A stretch of 64,000 bases of DNA from Aeromicrobium choanae. Its GTDB lineage: Bacteria > Actinomycetota > Actinomycetes > Propionibacteriales > Nocardioidaceae. The translations under genes were made by a program, and so were the position numbers. Positions 36,988-45,306 of this stretch are shown in pieces. Numbering within the stretch: position 1 is the stretch's first letter; each line of letters starts with the position of its first letter. The stretch covers positions 1,922,001 through 1,986,000 of the forward strand of contig NZ_LT796768.1 in NCBI RefSeq assembly GCF_900167475.1. Direction: 5' to 3'. The notes under the pieces are model-generated. The model did no database searches. It saw only the letters and a program-made list of their open reading frames with translations, and had not been told where the DNA came from.

Positions 36988-38880
36988 TCAGCCGAGCATC
37001 GCGGCGCCGAGGCTCTCCTCCGGCACGCCCAGGCCCTCGACGAGCGCGAGCGTGTGGGGTCGCAGCCTCTCCAGCAGGGCGTTGACCTCGGTGGTGACCG
37101 CCTTGGCGCGGGTGTCGCTGATCCGGTTGTGCTCCATGAACCAGGCCTTGTCGCGCTCGATCACGGTGAGGGCGTACAGCGAGCAGACGTCGCGCAGGAC
37201 GTCGGCCGCGGCCTCGTCGTCGCACCGGGCGATGCCGGCGGTGAACGCCTCCAGCACGACGCGATCGATGTGCACCTGGCCGATCTTGACCACGTGGTCC
37301 TGGGCGGCGTTGAACGCGGCGAAGGCGGCGCCCTTGTCGTTCCCGGCGCGGCGCAGGCGGCGGGCGGCCGTCTCGATGACGTGCTGCTCGCGGTCCTCGA
37401 AGAGGTCCAGCTGCGTGCCGCGGTCGAGCAGGTTGTGGTCGTCGTCGCGCGAGCGGGCGTCGATGAGCCGCTGGATCAGCTGGGCGGCGGCGGTGCGCTC
37501 CTTGACGGTCTCGGCCACCGTGCTGGCGGCGAACTTCACCATGCCGACCGGGTCGAGGCCCGTGACCTCCTTGGCGTACGACGTCAGCAGCTCCTTGGCG
37601 ACCAGCTGCAGCAGCACGACGTTGTCACCCTCGAACGTGGTGAACACGTCGCTGTCGGCCTTGAGCGTCGTGAGCCGGTTCTCGGCGAGATATCCGGCGC
37701 CGCCGCAGGCCTCGCGGCACTCCTGGATCGCGCGGGTCGCGAACGAGGTGAGTGCGGCCTTGAGTCCGGCGGCCCGGCCCTCGAGCTCGCGCTGCGCGTG
37801 GGCGTCGGGGTCGGCCTCGGTCTGCAGGCGGTGCATGCGCGCGACGAGCTGGTTGTGGGCGAAGCGGAACGCGTACGCCTCCGCCAGCAGGGGGAGCAGG
37901 CGACGCTGGTGCATCCGGTAGTCCATCAGCACGGTCTCCTCACCCGGCACGCCCTCGAACTGGCGACGCTGGAGCGCGTAGCGGCCGGCGATGCTGAGCG
38001 CCACCTCGGCGGCGGCGCGGGCCGATCCGCCCACGCTGACGCGGCCGCGGATGAGCGTGCCGATCATGGTGAAGAACCGGGCGTTGAGGCTGTCGATGGG
38101 GGACGAGTAGGTGCCGCCCTCGTCGACGTTGCCGTACCGGTTGAGCAGGTTCTCGCGGGGGATCCGCACCTGGTCGAACATGATGCGGCCGTTGTCGACA
38201 CCGCCGAGCCCGCCCTTGAACCCGCAGTCGCTGGTGGTGACGCCGGGCAGGTCCTCGCCGGCCTCGTCGCGGATCGGCACCACGAAGCAGTGCACGCCGT
38301 GGTCCTCGCCGAGGGTGATGAGGCGGGCGAACACCGCGGCCACGCGCGCGTGCTTGGCGGCACCGCCGATGTAGTCCTTGCGCGCCGACGGGGTGGGGGA
38401 GTGGACCACGAACTCCTGCGTCGCGGGGTCGTACGTGGCCGTGGTCTCGAGGCTCTGCACGTCGCTGCCGTGACCCGTCTCGGTCATCGCGAAGCAGCCG
38501 AGCACGTCGAGGTCGATCAGCGCGGGGATGTACTTCTCGTGGTGGCGCTCCGTGCCGAGGTTCTCGATCGCGCCGCCGAACAGGCCCCACTGCACGCCGG
38601 CCTTCACCATGAGCGACAGGTCGAACTGGGCCAGCATCTCGATCCCCGTGACGGCCATCCCCGGGTCGCCGGTGCCGCCGTTCTCGGTGCGGAAGCCGGC
38701 CGCCGGGATGCCGGTGGGCACGAGCTGCTTCATCTGGTCGAGCACGCGCTCGCGGGCCTCGTCGAGGGTGAGCGAGTGGTCGTACGCCAGGTCCAGCTGG
38801 GCCAGCTCCACGCGGCTCTGCTCACGCACGTGGCGCCACTTGCCGTCGATGGACCGTCGAAGTTCCTCACCGAGACTCAT
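36988..38880 (-). CDS. acyl-CoA dehydrogenase/oxidase family protein
   Basis: A 630-residue flavoprotein, longer than ordinary acyl-CoA dehydrogenases and close to the acyl-CoA oxidase length. GCFAMTETGHGSDVQSLETTATYD is the flavin/substrate block (cited in part). FKGGLGGVDNGRIMFDQVRIPRENLL follows, then ACGGAGYLAENRL and TTFEGDNVVLLQLVAKELL, and a C-terminal ACOX-like domain. It makes the first double bond in fatty acyl-CoA oxidation; whether it uses oxygen or an electron-transfer flavoprotein is unknown. ATG 38880 is chosen because TAGCCT lies 6 nt upstream; GTG 38886 is less likely. Confidence 0.87.
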   Translation of the reverse strand: MSLGEELRRSIDGKWRHVREQSRVELAQLDLAYDHSLTLDEARERVLDQMKQLVPTGIPAAGFRTENGGTGDPGMAVTGIEMLAQFDLSLMVKAGVQWGLFGGAIENLGTERHHEKYIPALIDLDVLGCFAMTETGHGSDVQSLETTATYDPATQEFVVHSPTPSARKDYIGGAAKHARVAAVFARLITLGEDHGVHCFVVPIRDEAGEDLPGVTTSDCGFKGGLGGVDNGRIMFDQVRIPRENLLNRYGNVDEGGTYSSPIDSLNARFFTMIGTLIRGRVSVGGSARAAAEVALSIAGRYALQRRQFEGVPGEETVLMDYRMHQRRLLPLLAEAYAFRFAHNQLVARMHRLQTEADPDAHAQRELEGRAAGLKAALTSFATRAIQECREACGGAGYLAENRLTTLKADSDVFTTFEGDNVVLLQLVAKELLTSYAKEVTGLDPVGMVKFAASTVAETVKERTAAAQLIQRLIDARSRDDDHNLLDRGTQLDLFEDREQHVIETAARRLRRAGNDKGAAFAAFNAAQDHVVKIGQVHIDRVVLEAFTAGIARCDDEAAADVLRDVCSLYALTVIERDKAWFMEHNRISDTRAKAVTTEVNALLERLRPHTLALVEGLGVPEESLGAAMLG

Positions 38881-38886
38881 GGGCAC

Positions 38887-38892
38887 AGGCTA
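38887..38892 (-). promoter_or_regulatory. -10 element of the acyl-CoA oxidase-like gene (leaderless)
   Basis: TAGCCT on the minus strand ends 6 nt before ATG 38880. No ribosome-binding site precedes the ATG. Confidence 0.45.
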
Positions 38893-38939
38893 GTGGCGGC
38901 GGCCCACCACGACACGGCGAAGACTGGTACTCCTGAGGC

Positions 38940-39713
38940 ATGGCCTTCCTGTCCTCGCTGCTGCTCGCGGTGCTCGCGGCGGTCACGCCCGTCACGCTCC
39001 CGCCGGCCGGTGGGGTGGCCGACTACCAGCTCGGCGGTGCGTACCCGCCCGCCGCGAAGGTGGACGTCGTCGTGCGTGATCGCACCGAGAAGCCGGCGCC
39101 CGGCGTGTACTCGATCTGCTACGTGAACGCGTTCCAGACCCAGCCGGGCAGCCTGCGCTGGTGGAAGAAGAAGCACCCCGGCCTGCTGCTGCGCGACGGC
39201 AGAGGGCGCGTCGTGCGCGACGCCGGCTGGCCCGACGAGGTGCTGCTCGACCTGCGCTCCTCGGGGAAGCGCGCGGCTGCGGCGCGCGTGATGCGCAGCT
39301 GGTTCGCCTCGTGCGCCGACCGGGGCTTCCGCGCGGTGGAGCCGGACAACCTCGACTCGTGGACCCGGTCGAAGAGGCTGCTGAAGCGGTCGGAGGCGCG
39401 GGCCTACGCCAAGCGGCTCGTCACCGCCGCGCACGCCGAGGGCCTCGCCATCGCCCAGAAGAACACCCCCGAGATCAACGGCCGGAGGCTCGGCTTCGAC
39501 TTCGCGGTGGCCGAGGAGTGCGAGGTGTACCGCGAGTGCGGCCGGTACACGCGGATGTACGGCCGCCGGGTGATCGAGATCGAGTACACCGACAACGGCC
39601 GCCGCGCGTTCAAGCGCGCCTGCAAGGCGCGGGGCTCGAGGATCTCGGTCCTGCTCCGGGATCGCGACGTCGTCCCGCGCGGCGCGAAGGGCCACGTCTA
39701 CCGCACCTGCTGA
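38940..39713 (+). CDS. exported GH114-like (endo-alpha-1,4-polygalactosaminidase family) protein
   Basis: A 257-residue protein with a short signal peptide (about 1-20) and a TIM-barrel of the glycoside hydrolase 114 type. YQLGGAYPP opens the barrel, VYSICYVNAF is strand 2, and DEVLLDLRS and FRAVEPDNLDSW carry the conserved acids. GLAIAQKNTPEI and FAVAEECEVYREC follow; the last is a typical E-E-C-x5-C motif of this family. Relatives cut galactosamine polymers of biofilms or are uncharacterised. The gene stands alone, upstream of the first cobalamin riboswitch. Confidence 0.75.
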   Translation: MAFLSSLLLAVLAAVTPVTLPPAGGVADYQLGGAYPPAAKVDVVVRDRTEKPAPGVYSICYVNAFQTQPGSLRWWKKKHPGLLLRDGRGRVVRDAGWPDEVLLDLRSSGKRAAAARVMRSWFASCADRGFRAVEPDNLDSWTRSKRLLKRSEARAYAKRLVTAAHAEGLAIAQKNTPEINGRRLGFDFAVAEECEVYRECGRYTRMYGRRVIEIEYTDNGRRAFKRACKARGSRISVLLRDRDVVPRGAKGHVYRTC

Positions 39714-39755
39714 TCTCGCCCTCGACGAGAGGGAAATGACGAGGCGCGCGGGTGT

Positions 39756-39761
39756 TAGAGT
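39756..39761 (+). promoter_or_regulatory. -10 element for cobalamin riboswitch 1
   Basis: TAGAGT predicts a start near 39768, just before the aptamer. A small CCCTC/GAGGG stem at 39719-39733 may end the upstream GH114-like transcript. Confidence 0.5.
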
Positions 39762-39769
39762 GCGCTTCA

Positions 39770-39880
39770 ACAATCACCTTCCGCAGTGCCAGGGGAAGCC
39801 GGTGCGAATCCGGCGCTGACCCGCAACCGTGAGACCGCCCCTCGGGGCGACGAGCCGGAGCACCTGCCTGTCGGAACCGG
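39770..39880 (+). ncRNA. cobalamin (B12) riboswitch 1, aptamer
   Basis: The conserved core AGGGGAAGCCGGTG...GAATCCGG...CTGACCCGCAACCGTGA occupies 39791-39832. The B12 box AGCCGGAGCACCTGCC is at 39853-39868. TTCCG (39779-39783) and CGGAA (39872-39876) close the aptamer. Adenosylcobalamin or a related form is the known ligand of this class. It precedes the secreted barrel protein at 39962, so capture proteins are made when B12 is scarce. Confidence 0.93.
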
Positions 39881-39927
39881 CCACACGCTGTCGAGGAACG
39901 CAGCGGGCGGAGCTGATGACATCGGCC

Positions 39928-39953
39928 CCTTCCCGTCCTGTGCAGCGGGAAGG
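39928..39953 (+). promoter_or_regulatory. riboswitch 1 expression platform (ribosome-site hairpin)
   Basis: CCTTCCCG (39928-39935) pairs with CGGGAAGG (39946-39953). The right arm is the Shine-Dalgarno sequence of the gene at 39962. The stem would block translation when B12 is bound. Confidence 0.65.
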
Positions 39954-39961
39954 AAACCCCC

Positions 39962-41494
39962 ATGTGTACCACCCTGCGTCGACGCGCCCTCGCGGTGCTC
40001 GCAGGCGGCGCGGTCGCGGTGTCCACCGCCGTCGCCGCCGCCCCCACCGCCTCGGCGGCCCCCACCCCGTCCACTGCCGCGGCCGGCCAGTGGCTCTCCG
40101 CGCAGCTGACGAATGGCGTCGTCCACAACGACCAGTGGGACTACGACGACTTCGGCCTCACGCTCGACGTCCTCGGTGCGCTCCGCGCGCTCGACGTCCA
40201 GCCGGCCGTCCAGCAGCAGATCCTCTCGACGGTCACGTCGCGCGTGGACGAGTACGTCGAGTCGACCTGGGAGGGCGTCACGACGTTCTACCCCGCGTCG
40301 GCCGGCAAGCTCGCGCTCGCGGTGGACGCCGCCGGCGGCGACGTGGCCTCGGTCGGCGGTCGTGACCTGGTCGCCCAGATCGAGGCGGCGACGAACGACG
40401 AGACCGGGGAGTCCAGCGACACCTACGGACTCTTCGGCCAGACGTTCGCCACGCGCGGCCTGATCGCGGGCGGGAGCGACGAGGCCGCCACCTCGGTCGG
40501 TTACGTCGCTGCGCAGCAGTGCGCGGACGGCACCTTCCGCCAGGTGCTCACGGCGCCCTGCCCCGAGGTCCCGGAGATCGACACCACCGCAGCCGCCCTC
40601 CACACCCTCGTCGACGCGCGTGAGGCCGGCCTCACGGTCGACGCCGCGGTCGTCGACCGCGCCGTGGCCGCGATCGCCGCCGCCCAGGGCGCCGACGGCT
40701 CGTTCGTCGGCAACGGCGTGCCCAACACGAACTCCACCGGCCTGGCCGCGGCGGCGCTGAGCCGTGCGGGCCGTGCCACGGAGGCGACGAAGGCCGCCAC
40801 GTGGGTCGCACGCCACCAGGTCACCGAGGCCACTGGCGGGAAGCTGGCCGCGCAGGCCGGCGCGATCGCCTACGACCAGGCGGCCCTGACCGCCGGCGCC
40901 GAGGACGGCATCGACGAGTTCGCGATCGACCAGTGGGTCCGTGCCTCGGCGCAGGCTGCTCCGGCCCTGGCGGTGCTCTCGTCGCCGAAGGCGTCGGTCT
41001 CCGTGCCGAAGTTCGTCCGCTCGGGCAGCGCCCTCAAGGTGAGCGCCAGTGGCCTCGCCGCCGGCTGGAGCAGCACGGCGCGTGTCGCCGGCGGCTCCAC
41101 GGCCCGGACGGTCGTGCCGGCCGCCGGCCGTGCCACGTTCACGGTGCGCGTCCCGAAGGGCACGGCCCGTCGGGCCGTCGTCGTCGGCGACTCCACCGGC
41201 CGCGCCGTCGCATCCACGTCGGTTCAGGTGCTCGCCGCGAAGAAGCTGCGGGTCTCCTCGAAGGCGAAGGTCCGCCGCGCGAAGGTGCAGAAGGTCGTCG
41301 TGCGGGGCCTCGTCGCCGGCGAGCCGGTGCGCGTCTACTACCGCGGGAAGCTCGTGAAGCGCGGCGTCGCGACGAAGACCGGGACGTACACGTACCGCCT
41401 GAAGGTGGGCAAGAGGATCGGCAAGGCCAAGGTGATCGTCCGCGGTGCGTACTCCGAGCGCAACGGCGTGAGGGTCTTCCGGGTCGTCAAGTGA
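39962..41494 (+). CDS. secreted alpha/alpha-barrel protein (intrinsic-factor/transcobalamin barrel-like), B12-controlled
   Basis: A 510-residue exported protein with a signal peptide to about 32 (PTASAAP). Residues 35-330 form an alpha/alpha barrel with terpene-cyclase/prenyltransferase-like repeats: AGQWLSAQLTNGVVHN, YGLFGQTFATRGL, AAQQCADGTFRQVL, AAQGADGSFVGNG. Two cysteines (near QQCADG and APCPEV) could form a disulfide. The C-terminal 170 residues are Ig-like and lysine-rich. No cyclase acid motif is seen. Mammalian B12 carriers use this barrel plus a DUF4430-type domain; that domain is on the next gene, coupled by GTGA. With the riboswitch, B12 capture is the likely role. Confidence 0.8.
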   Translation: MCTTLRRRALAVLAGGAVAVSTAVAAAPTASAAPTPSTAAAGQWLSAQLTNGVVHNDQWDYDDFGLTLDVLGALRALDVQPAVQQQILSTVTSRVDEYVESTWEGVTTFYPASAGKLALAVDAAGGDVASVGGRDLVAQIEAATNDETGESSDTYGLFGQTFATRGLIAGGSDEAATSVGYVAAQQCADGTFRQVLTAPCPEVPEIDTTAAALHTLVDAREAGLTVDAAVVDRAVAAIAAAQGADGSFVGNGVPNTNSTGLAAAALSRAGRATEATKAATWVARHQVTEATGGKLAAQAGAIAYDQAALTAGAEDGIDEFAIDQWVRASAQAAPALAVLSSPKASVSVPKFVRSGSALKVSASGLAAGWSSTARVAGGSTARTVVPAAGRATFTVRVPKGTARRAVVVGDSTGRAVASTSVQVLAAKKLRVSSKAKVRRAKVQKVVVRGLVAGEPVRVYYRGKLVKRGVATKTGTYTYRLKVGKRIGKAKVIVRGAYSERNGVRVFRVVK

Positions 41495-42345
41495 GCCGAC
41501 TGCTCCGGCGTGTCCTGGCGGCGGCCCTCCTCGGGGTCGCCGCCGGACCCGCGTCCCTCAGCGCACCGGCCCACGCCGCGGCGTGCGGCGGCGCGCAGGG
41601 TGTCACCGTCGTGGTCGGCTCCAGCGTCGGGTGCGACTCCGACGGTGGCGGGCGTGCCGCGAGCAACTTCACCGATGCCGGTCACCAGCTCAAGTTCGCG
41701 TCGCGCGCGCCCGGCTTCGTGTGCCGGGTCGACGGAGCGCCGGCCTCCGACCCCTGTGTCGAGGCATCGCCCGTCGACGCGTACTGGGGCCTGTTCTGGT
41801 CGGACGGGAAGTCCGGCGAGTGGACCTACTCGAGCCTAGGTGTCTCCGCGCTGAAGGTGCCGCAGGGCGGCTCCGTCGCGTTCGTGTTCCAGGGCTCGTC
41901 CTCGCGCACGTGGCCGTCGGTGAGGCCGCCGGTCGCGACCGCGCCCCAGCCCACCCGGGCCACGACGCGTCCCACCTCCGGCACGTCGAAGCCCGGCGCG
42001 AAGGACCAGCCGCGCGCCAAGGACTCGACCGCGCGCACCACCGCCACCGCCGCACCGAAGGGCGCCGTCCCCGGATCCTCCGTGACCCCCTCGGCGGGAA
42101 CGTCGCCGACCACCTCGGTGCCGACCCCGTCCGCGACCCCGTCCACCGGTCCGACGCCGAGCGCCTCGGTTCCGACGACCTCGGGCGGGGACGAGACGGT
42201 AGCCGGTGCGCCGGCGGTCGAGCCCACGGCCGGTGAGGCCGGGTCCGACACGACGTCGCCCGCCGCCCTGGTCGCTGGGGTCGGTGTCGTGGTGCTGCTG
42301 GCCGCCGCCGGGGGCGTCACGTGGTACCGACGCCGGTCGGGCTGA
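41491..42345 (+). CDS. membrane-anchored DUF4430-like protein 1
   Basis: A 284-residue protein: a signal peptide (about 1-30), a four-cysteine domain (32-130), a Pro/Thr/Ser-rich stalk (135-245), one membrane helix (about 253-275) and a short Arg-rich end. The domain holds FVCRVDGAP, DAYWGLFWSDG and EWTYSSLGVSALKVPQG, the DUF4430 pattern that also forms the C-terminal domain of intrinsic factor and transcobalamin. It starts as GTGA within the stop of the barrel gene. The stalk and anchor would hold it on the outer face of the membrane, where it could help present B12 to the ECF transporter. Confidence 0.78.
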   Translation: MSRLLRRVLAAALLGVAAGPASLSAPAHAAACGGAQGVTVVVGSSVGCDSDGGGRAASNFTDAGHQLKFASRAPGFVCRVDGAPASDPCVEASPVDAYWGLFWSDGKSGEWTYSSLGVSALKVPQGGSVAFVFQGSSSRTWPSVRPPVATAPQPTRATTRPTSGTSKPGAKDQPRAKDSTARTTATAAPKGAVPGSSVTPSAGTSPTTSVPTPSATPSTGPTPSASVPTTSGGDETVAGAPAVEPTAGEAGSDTTSPAALVAGVGVVVLLAAAGGVTWYRRRSG

Positions 42346-42359
42346 CGGCCGCGGGGGAG

Positions 42360-42365
42360 TAGACT
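42360..42365 (+). promoter_or_regulatory. -10 element for cobalamin riboswitch 2
   Basis: TAGACT predicts a start near 42372, at the foot of the second aptamer. The transporter genes can thus be transcribed separately from the capture genes. Confidence 0.5.
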
Positions 42366-42370
42366 CGCGG

Positions 42371-42485
42371 GCGTTGGACCAACGTCCGGCACAGGGGAAA
42401 CCGGTGAGATTCCGGTGCTGTGCCGCAACCGTGAGCCCCGCCCCACCCGGCGGAGCGAGCCGGGAACCCGCGCCGGACAGCCACC
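42371..42485 (+). ncRNA. cobalamin (B12) riboswitch 2, aptamer
   Basis: The core CAGGGGAAACCGGTG...GATTCCGGTGCTGTGCCGCAACCGTGA spans 42392-42434. The B12 box variant AGCCGGGAACCCGCGCC is at 42458-42474. GTCCGGC (42384-42390) pairs with GCCGGAC (42472-42478). In the region before the gene, CCCCG (42540-42544) pairs with CGGGG (42550-42554) and the ribosome site GGGGAG (42557-42562) can pair with upstream CTCGCCCC, so control is probably at translation of the ECF operon. Confidence 0.93.
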
Positions 42486-42565
42486 ACCACATGTGTTGTC
42501 GCGCAACGACGGGTGGGCGATCGCCCTCGTGGATCTCGCCCCCGTGCCGCGGGGAAGGGGAGCAG

Positions 42566-43708
42566 ATGACCTCCGTCGTCGACTCCACCCCGGTGAGGAG
42601 CCCCGCCACCGGACGCCCCCGGCGCGAGCTGCACCCGGGCGCCTGGTGGCTGTGGGCGCTCGGCCTCGCGGCGGGCGCGTCGTTCACGCTCAATCCCTTC
42701 CTGCTGGTGATCATCGTCGCGATCGCGGCGCTCGTCGTGGCGGCGTGCCGCGGTGACGCCCCGTGGGCCCTGTCGTTCCGGTACTACCTGTACTTCGGGC
42801 TGCTCATCGTCGTGATGCGCGTCGTCTTCCGCGTCCTGCTCGGCGGGGGCTCCGCGCCGGGCGACCCCGTGCTGTTCGGCCTGCCGGAGATCCCGCTGCC
42901 CGAGGTGGCCCGGGGGATCCAGCTGCTCGGCGACGTCACGGTCAACGAGGTGCTGCTGGGCCTCTACGACGGCATGCTCCTGGCCACGCTGATCATCTGC
43001 ATCGGTGCGGCCAACTCGCTGGCCAACCCCAAGAAGCTGCTCGCCGCCGCGCCCTCCGCGCTCTACGAGGTCGGCGCGGCCCTGGTCGTCGCCGTCTCGG
43101 TGTTCCCCCAGCTGGCCGAGAGCGTGCGCCGGGTCAACCGCGCGCGCAAGCTGCGCGGCGACGCGAGCCGCGGCACGGGCGCGATGCACCGCATCGTCAT
43201 CCCCGTGCTGGAGGACGCGCTCGACCGCTCGATGACCCTCGCCGCCGGGATGGACGCGCGGGGCTACGGTCGTTCCGGCACGGTGGCGCCTCGCGACCGC
43301 TTCGCCACGGGCGTGCTCATGCTCGTGGGCCTGTTCGGCCTCAGCGTGGGCACCTACGGGTACCTCGACGGAACGGCGCCCCGCTTCCTCTCGTACCCGA
43401 TGCTCGCCGTCGGCCTGGTCTTCGCCGTGCTGGCCCTGCGATCGGCGGGCCGCCGGGTGCACCGCACGCGCTACCGTCCCATCGCCTGGCAGGCGGCCGA
43501 GTACCTCACCGCGGCGTCCGGTCTGGCCGTGGCGATCGGCCTCAAGGCGCTGTCGACGCAGCAGATCCCCGTGATCTACCCCGACGTCCCCGGCTGGCCC
43601 CCGCTCAGCGTGCTGTCGCTCGCGGTGGTCGCCATCGGGATCCTGCCCGTGTTCGTCGCCCCGCAGGCGCCCGTCGCCCACGACCAGGTGGGAGGGGACG
43701 ACGCATGA
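42566..43708 (+). CDS. ECF transporter T component (transmembrane coupling protein)
   Basis: A 380-residue membrane protein of the EcfT/CbiQ family, which couples ATP hydrolysis to the substrate-binding S component. About 5-6 helices form the first 330 residues. The cytoplasmic helix with RVNRARKLRGD and the A-R-G motif AAGMDARGYGR are the sites that grip the ATPases. ATG 42566 follows AAGGGGAG behind riboswitch 2. It overlaps the ATPase gene by ATGA. Longer than typical EcfT because of an N-terminal extension and C-terminal helices. Confidence 0.88.
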   Translation: MTSVVDSTPVRSPATGRPRRELHPGAWWLWALGLAAGASFTLNPFLLVIIVAIAALVVAACRGDAPWALSFRYYLYFGLLIVVMRVVFRVLLGGGSAPGDPVLFGLPEIPLPEVARGIQLLGDVTVNEVLLGLYDGMLLATLIICIGAANSLANPKKLLAAAPSALYEVGAALVVAVSVFPQLAESVRRVNRARKLRGDASRGTGAMHRIVIPVLEDALDRSMTLAAGMDARGYGRSGTVAPRDRFATGVLMLVGLFGLSVGTYGYLDGTAPRFLSYPMLAVGLVFAVLALRSAGRRVHRTRYRPIAWQAAEYLTAASGLAVAIGLKALSTQQIPVIYPDVPGWPPLSVLSLAVVAIGILPVFVAPQAPVAHDQVGGDDA

Positions 43709-45306
43709 TCTCGTTCGACGACGTGACGTTCTGGTACGACGACGCCTCCGCACCCACGCTGCGCGACGTCTCACTCGAGATCGAGGAGGGCGAGCTGGTG
43801 CTGGTGGCCGGCCGCACCGGCTCGGGCAAGTCCACGCTGCTGGGGATGCTCAACGGCCTCGTGCCCCACTTCACTGGCGGCACGCTCGGCGGCGACATCC
43901 GGATCGACGGCTCGTCCGTCCTCGGCAAGCCCCCGCGCGAGCTGGCGCACCTCGTGGGCTACGTCGCGCAGGACCCCGCCTCGGGCTTCGTGGCCGACGT
44001 CGTCGAGGAGGAGCTCGCCTACGGGATGGAGCATCTCGGCCTCGACCCCCAGACGATGCGTCGCCGCGTCGAGGAGACGCTCGACCTGCTCGGCATCGCC
44101 GACCTGCGCCGCCGCTCGGTGCGCTCGCTGTCGGGCGGCCAGCAGCAGCGCGTCGCGATCGGCTCGGTGCTGACGATGCACCCGCGCGTGCTCGTGCTCG
44201 ATGAGCCCACCTCGGCGCTGGACCCCACCGCGGCCGAGGACGTCCTGGCCACGATCGCGCGCCTCGTCGACGACCTGGCGCTCACCGTCGTGGTGGCCGA
44301 GCACCGGATGGAGCGCGTCGTGCCCTTCGCCGACCGGCTCGCCGTGGTCGAGGACGGCCGGGTCCGGATCGGGGAGACGGCCGCCCTGCTCGTGGACGCG
44401 CCGGTCGCGCCGCCGCTCGTGCACCTCGGGCGCCTCGCCGACTGGGATCCGCTGCCGCTGTCCGTGCGCGAGGCGCGGCGCCGGGTGAGGCCGCTCGCCT
44501 CACGGCTCGGCCCGCCGCCCGTGCACGCGCCGTTCGAGCGTCCGCCGGCGCTGCGGGCGCGAGGGATCACCGTGCAGTACGGGCGGTTCGCCGCCGTGAA
44601 GGAGGTCGACCTGCAGGTCGGCCACGGCGAGGTCGTGGCCCTCATGGGTCGCAACGGCTCGGGGAAGAGCTCGCTGCTGTGGGCCGTGCAGGGCACGGGC
44701 GCTCGGGCCGCGGGCGCCGTCGACGTCGACGGCGTGGACCCGGGCGACGCGCGCCCGGCCGAGGCGCGGATGCTGGTCGGCCTGGTCCCGCAGACCTCCT
44801 CCGACCTGCTGTACCTCGAGACCGTCGACCGCGAGTGCGCCGCCGCCGACGACCAGTCGGTCGTCGACACGGGCACCTGTCGCGCGCTGCTCGACCGCCT
44901 GGCACCGGGCATTCCCGGGGACCGTCATCCGCGCGACCTGTCCGAGGGGCAGAAGCTGGCGCTCGTCCTGGCGATCGTCCTCACGGCCCACCCCGCGGTG
45001 GTCGCGCTGGACGAGCCGACCCGCGGCCTCGACTACCCGGGCAAGGCGGCCCTCGCGGCGATCCTGCGCGACCTCGCCGCCGAGGGCCGCGGCATCGTCG
45101 TGTCCAGCCACGACGTTGAGTTCGTCGCCACCGTGGCCGACACCGTCGTGGTGATGGCCGAGGGCGAGGTCGTGTCCACCGGCCCGGTGCGCACGGTGCT
45201 GGCGGAGTCGCCCGCCTTCGCGCCGCAGGTGTCGAAGGTGCTCGGTCACGACTGGCTCACGGTGGACGAGGTCGCGGCCGCGCTGCCCACGGAGGTGGTC
45301 CGGTGA
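43705..45306 (+). CDS. ECF transporter ATPase, fused A1-A2
   Basis: A 533-residue protein with two ABC ATPase halves. The first has GRTGSGKST (about 36), Q-loop GYVAQDP, SLSGGQQQRVAIGSVL and VLVLDEPTSALDP. The second has GRNGSGKSS, QTSSDLLYLETV, a changed signature DLSEGQKLALVLAIVL, and VVALDEPTRGLD. SSHDVEF gives the second H-loop. Fused ATPases are known in ECF systems. The degenerate second signature (LSEGQ for LSGGQ) suggests unequal ATP sites. Coupled on both sides by 4-bp overlaps. Confidence 0.92.
   Translation: MISFDDVTFWYDDASAPTLRDVSLEIEEGELVLVAGRTGSGKSTLLGMLNGLVPHFTGGTLGGDIRIDGSSVLGKPPRELAHLVGYVAQDPASGFVADVVEEELAYGMEHLGLDPQTMRRRVEETLDLLGIADLRRRSVRSLSGGQQQRVAIGSVLTMHPRVLVLDEPTSALDPTAAEDVLATIARLVDDLALTVVVAEHRMERVVPFADRLAVVEDGRVRIGETAALLVDAPVAPPLVHLGRLADWDPLPLSVREARRRVRPLASRLGPPPVHAPFERPPALRARGITVQYGRFAAVKEVDLQVGHGEVVALMGRNGSGKSSLLWAVQGTGARAAGAVDVDGVDPGDARPAEARMLVGLVPQTSSDLLYLETVDRECAAADDQSVVDTGTCRALLDRLAPGIPGDRHPRDLSEGQKLALVLAIVLTAHPAVVALDEPTRGLDYPGKAALAAILRDLAAEGRGIVVSSHDVEFVATVADTVVVMAEGEVVSTGPVRTVLAESPAFAPQVSKVLGHDWLTVDEVAAALPTEVVR

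Noticed and set aside
38881-38886. GTG 38886 as the start of the acyl-CoA oxidase-like gene
   Set aside because: TAGCCT would then touch the start codon; ATG 38880 has the 6-nt spacing seen at other leaderless genes.
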